A DNA stretch of 7,295 nucleotides from Candidatus Krumholzibacteriota bacterium (GTDB lineage Bacteria; Krumholzibacteriota; Krumholzibacteriia; Krumholzibacteriales; Krumholzibacteriaceae), in NCBI GenBank assembly GCA_030672805.1, contig DAOVFR010000125.1:1-7295 (forward strand), written 5' to 3'. The notes beneath the pieces were generated by a model. That model did no database searches. It saw nothing but the letters and a program-made list of their open reading frames with translations, and was not told where the DNA came from. Position 1 is the first letter of the stretch. Every line of letters begins with the position of its first letter. Made by a program: the position numbers and the translations under genes. Positions 5,843-7,295 of the stretch are shown in pieces.

Positions 5843-7210
5843 ATGAATGCAGAGTACCGGTCCGGGATAGAGGAACTCGCCAGGAAGCTGCCGGGTGTTA
5901 CCGTTACCACCGAGGCTCATTACCGGATCTCGTACAATTATGACGCGACGGGGCTGCGTGGAAAATGTGACGGAGTCGCGTTTCCCGAATGCCTCGAGGA
6001 TGTGAGCAGGCTGGTCAGGCTTGCATCCGGACTCGGGATCCCGGTCCACCCGCGGGGCGCGGGTTCCGGGTTTTCGGGCGGAGCAGTGCCTATCGCCGGG
6101 GGACTTGTCGTTTCGACCGAGCACCTCACGCGCGTTCTCGACTTCGATCGGAACGCTTTCGAGGTCGATGTCGAGAGCGGTATCATCAACAAGGAACTTC
6201 AGGATTACCTCGAGCCGCATGGGCTTTTCTACCCGCCCGATCCGGCGAGTCTCAAATTCTCCACGATAGGGGGCAATATCGCCGAGAACGCGGGCGGCCC
6301 GCGTGCGTACAAGTACGGCGTGACCCGCAGGTATGTCAGGTCACTGACGTGGGTGACCGCGGACGGCGAGGTGATCGGGGACGTACCGCTCGAGGGGGCG
6401 CCGTCACTGCTCGTCGGCTCGGAGGGGACGCTCGGGATCATCTACTCCGCGACACTGTCGGTCCTGCCGCTTCCCGGGTATTTCGTGACATCGTTTGTCG
6501 CGGCGGGGGATGATGCGGGGGCGATACGGATCGCCGGCGAGCTCCTGGCGTCCGGCTTCACACCCAGCGTTCTCGAATTCATCGATATCAAGACGATCCG
6601 GTGCGTGAGCGAGTACTGCGGGGTCGAGGGTCTCGATGACTGCACGAGTTACCTGTTCATCGAGATCGATGGCGCCCGGGACGAGGTCGACGCGCAGTAC
6701 GGGCTTCTATCGGAGTTCTGCCGGAGGGGGAAGCTCGATCTCTTAACGGCCCGCGACGAGGAGCAACGGGAGGCTCTCTGGGACCTCAGGCGATCGATAA
6801 GCTCCAGCCTCGCCAGGCGCGGAGTGACGAAGGTGAACGAGGATGTATCGTTTCCCCTCGGAAGGCTCGATGAGGCAGTTTCCGCCATTCACCGTGCAGC
6901 CGCCGAGCTGTCGCTCGACTGCTATATCTTCGGCCATTGCGGCGACGGCAACCTACACGTGAATATCATGACGGACCGGCGTAAGAAGGAAGAGATGAGA
7001 CGCGTAGATACATTCGTCGATCGGCTGTTCGAAAAGGTCGTCGAACTGGGAGGGACGTTGAGTGGCGAGCACGGGATCGGCATGACGAAGAGCAGGTACC
7101 TCGGCATGTTTTACTCGAAGCCCGAGCTTTCGCTCATGGCCGGTGTCAAACGGGCGATGGATGAAAAGGCGCTGCTCAACCCGTGCAAGTACTTTAAACC
7201 GTGCATATGA
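5843..7210 (+). CDS. FAD-linked oxidase of the GlcD / D-2-hydroxyacid dehydrogenase family
   Basis: This 455-residue flavoprotein belongs to the VAO/PCMH family with a GlcD-type C-terminal domain, whose members oxidise glycolate, D-lactate or related D-2-hydroxy acids to 2-oxo acids. The FAD domain spans about 44-213, with PRGAGSGFSGGAVP (70-83), GGNIAENAGGPRAYKYGVT (143-161) and GSEGTLGI (192-199). No histidine is seen at the usual covalent-flavin position, so FAD is probably non-covalent. The C-terminal domain shows EDVSFP (333-338), GHCGDGNLHVNI (364-375) and GEHGIG (408-413); H365, H372 and E409 correspond to the metal site and H410 to the active-site His of D-2-hydroxyglutarate dehydrogenase-type relatives. 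The usual C-terminal NPGKIF reads NPCKYF (446-451). ATG 5843 is the first start after an in-frame TGA at 5837-5839, but it has no good ribosome binding site. The Fe-S partner GlcF is not in the window, so the substrate cannot be assigned. Confidence 0.92.
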   Translation: MNAEYRSGIEELARKLPGVTVTTEAHYRISYNYDATGLRGKCDGVAFPECLEDVSRLVRLASGLGIPVHPRGAGSGFSGGAVPIAGGLVVSTEHLTRVLDFDRNAFEVDVESGIINKELQDYLEPHGLFYPPDPASLKFSTIGGNIAENAGGPRAYKYGVTRRYVRSLTWVTADGEVIGDVPLEGAPSLLVGSEGTLGIIYSATLSVLPLPGYFVTSFVAAGDDAGAIRIAGELLASGFTPSVLEFIDIKTIRCVSEYCGVEGLDDCTSYLFIEIDGARDEVDAQYGLLSEFCRRGKLDLLTARDEEQREALWDLRRSISSSLARRGVTKVNEDVSFPLGRLDEAVSAIHRAAAELSLDCYIFGHCGDGNLHVNIMTDRRKKEEMRRVDTFVDRLFEKVVELGGTLSGEHGIGMTKSRYLGMFYSKPELSLMAGVKRAMDEKALLNPCKYFKPCI

Positions 7211-7295
7211 CTTTTTCTTAGACTGTGTCACGTTAGATTTTTGGGCCGGCGGGGGCGGGTCGGTATGTGTAAGATTCCGGGGGGATAGTTAGGGT

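Noticed and set aside
5989..6513. 174-codon plus-strand frame inside the GlcD-like gene
   Set aside because: It is an out-of-frame, Arg/Gly-rich shadow; the GlcD frame contains the FAD and active-site motifs.
7211..7295. Possible start of another gene or a terminator after the GlcD-like gene
   Set aside because: The ATG at 7264 or nearby starts reach a stop within a few codons, and there is a T-rich patch but no stem to make a terminator. The segment is left as intergenic with nothing assignable.
1..7295. Search for tRNA/rRNA genes, CRISPR repeats, insertion sequences, phage or defence genes, riboswitches
   Set aside because: None was seen by reading both strands. The window is almost wholly filled by ordinary pilus and housekeeping genes, so no novel system is claimed.

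Overview
This is a protein-coding stretch of a moderately GC-rich Gram-negative bacterial chromosome, with every supported gene on the + strand. The cell must have an outer membrane, because the window encodes a PilQ secretin together with PilN, PilO and PilP. The order pilN-pilO-pilP-pilQ, then rsmD-coaD, then a class I aminotransferase and a GlcD-type FAD oxidase, resembles the former Deltaproteobacteria (Desulfobacterota and relatives). That placement rests on gene order and general protein character only and is tentative.

Region 1 (1-3332) is the distal part of a type IV pilus alignment/secretin operon: the 3' end of pilN, then complete pilO, pilP and pilQ. pilP starts inside the end of pilO, and pilQ starts one base after pilP stops. 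The operon closes with a strong intrinsic terminator (3303-3332). PilN and PilO form the inner-membrane platform, PilP bridges the periplasm, and PilQ is the outer-membrane pore. pilM is expected upstream, outside the window.

Region 2 (3333-4513) is a short housekeeping unit. A candidate sigma70-type promoter (3368-3396) precedes rsmD (16S rRNA G966 methyltransferase), which is tightly coupled to coaD (phosphopantetheine adenylyltransferase, coenzyme A synthesis). The coaD start is ambiguous between a GTG that overlaps the rsmD stop and a TTG 21 bases downstream that has a near-perfect Shine-Dalgarno sequence; the TTG is preferred here.

Region 3 (4514-7295) holds a PLP-dependent class I aminotransferase (aspartate aminotransferase-like) and, 35 bases later, a GlcD-family FAD-linked oxidase. 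The last 85 bases show no gene. No terminator or strong promoter is visible between coaD and the oxidase, so read-through expression is possible.

I found no RNA gene, mobile element, CRISPR array, attachment site or phage/defence gene, and nothing that looks like an undescribed system. The points worth checking are small: a PilP with no lipobox cysteine, a lysine-rich insertion in PilO, a long disordered linker in PilQ, the coaD start site, and an altered C-terminal motif in the GlcD-like protein.
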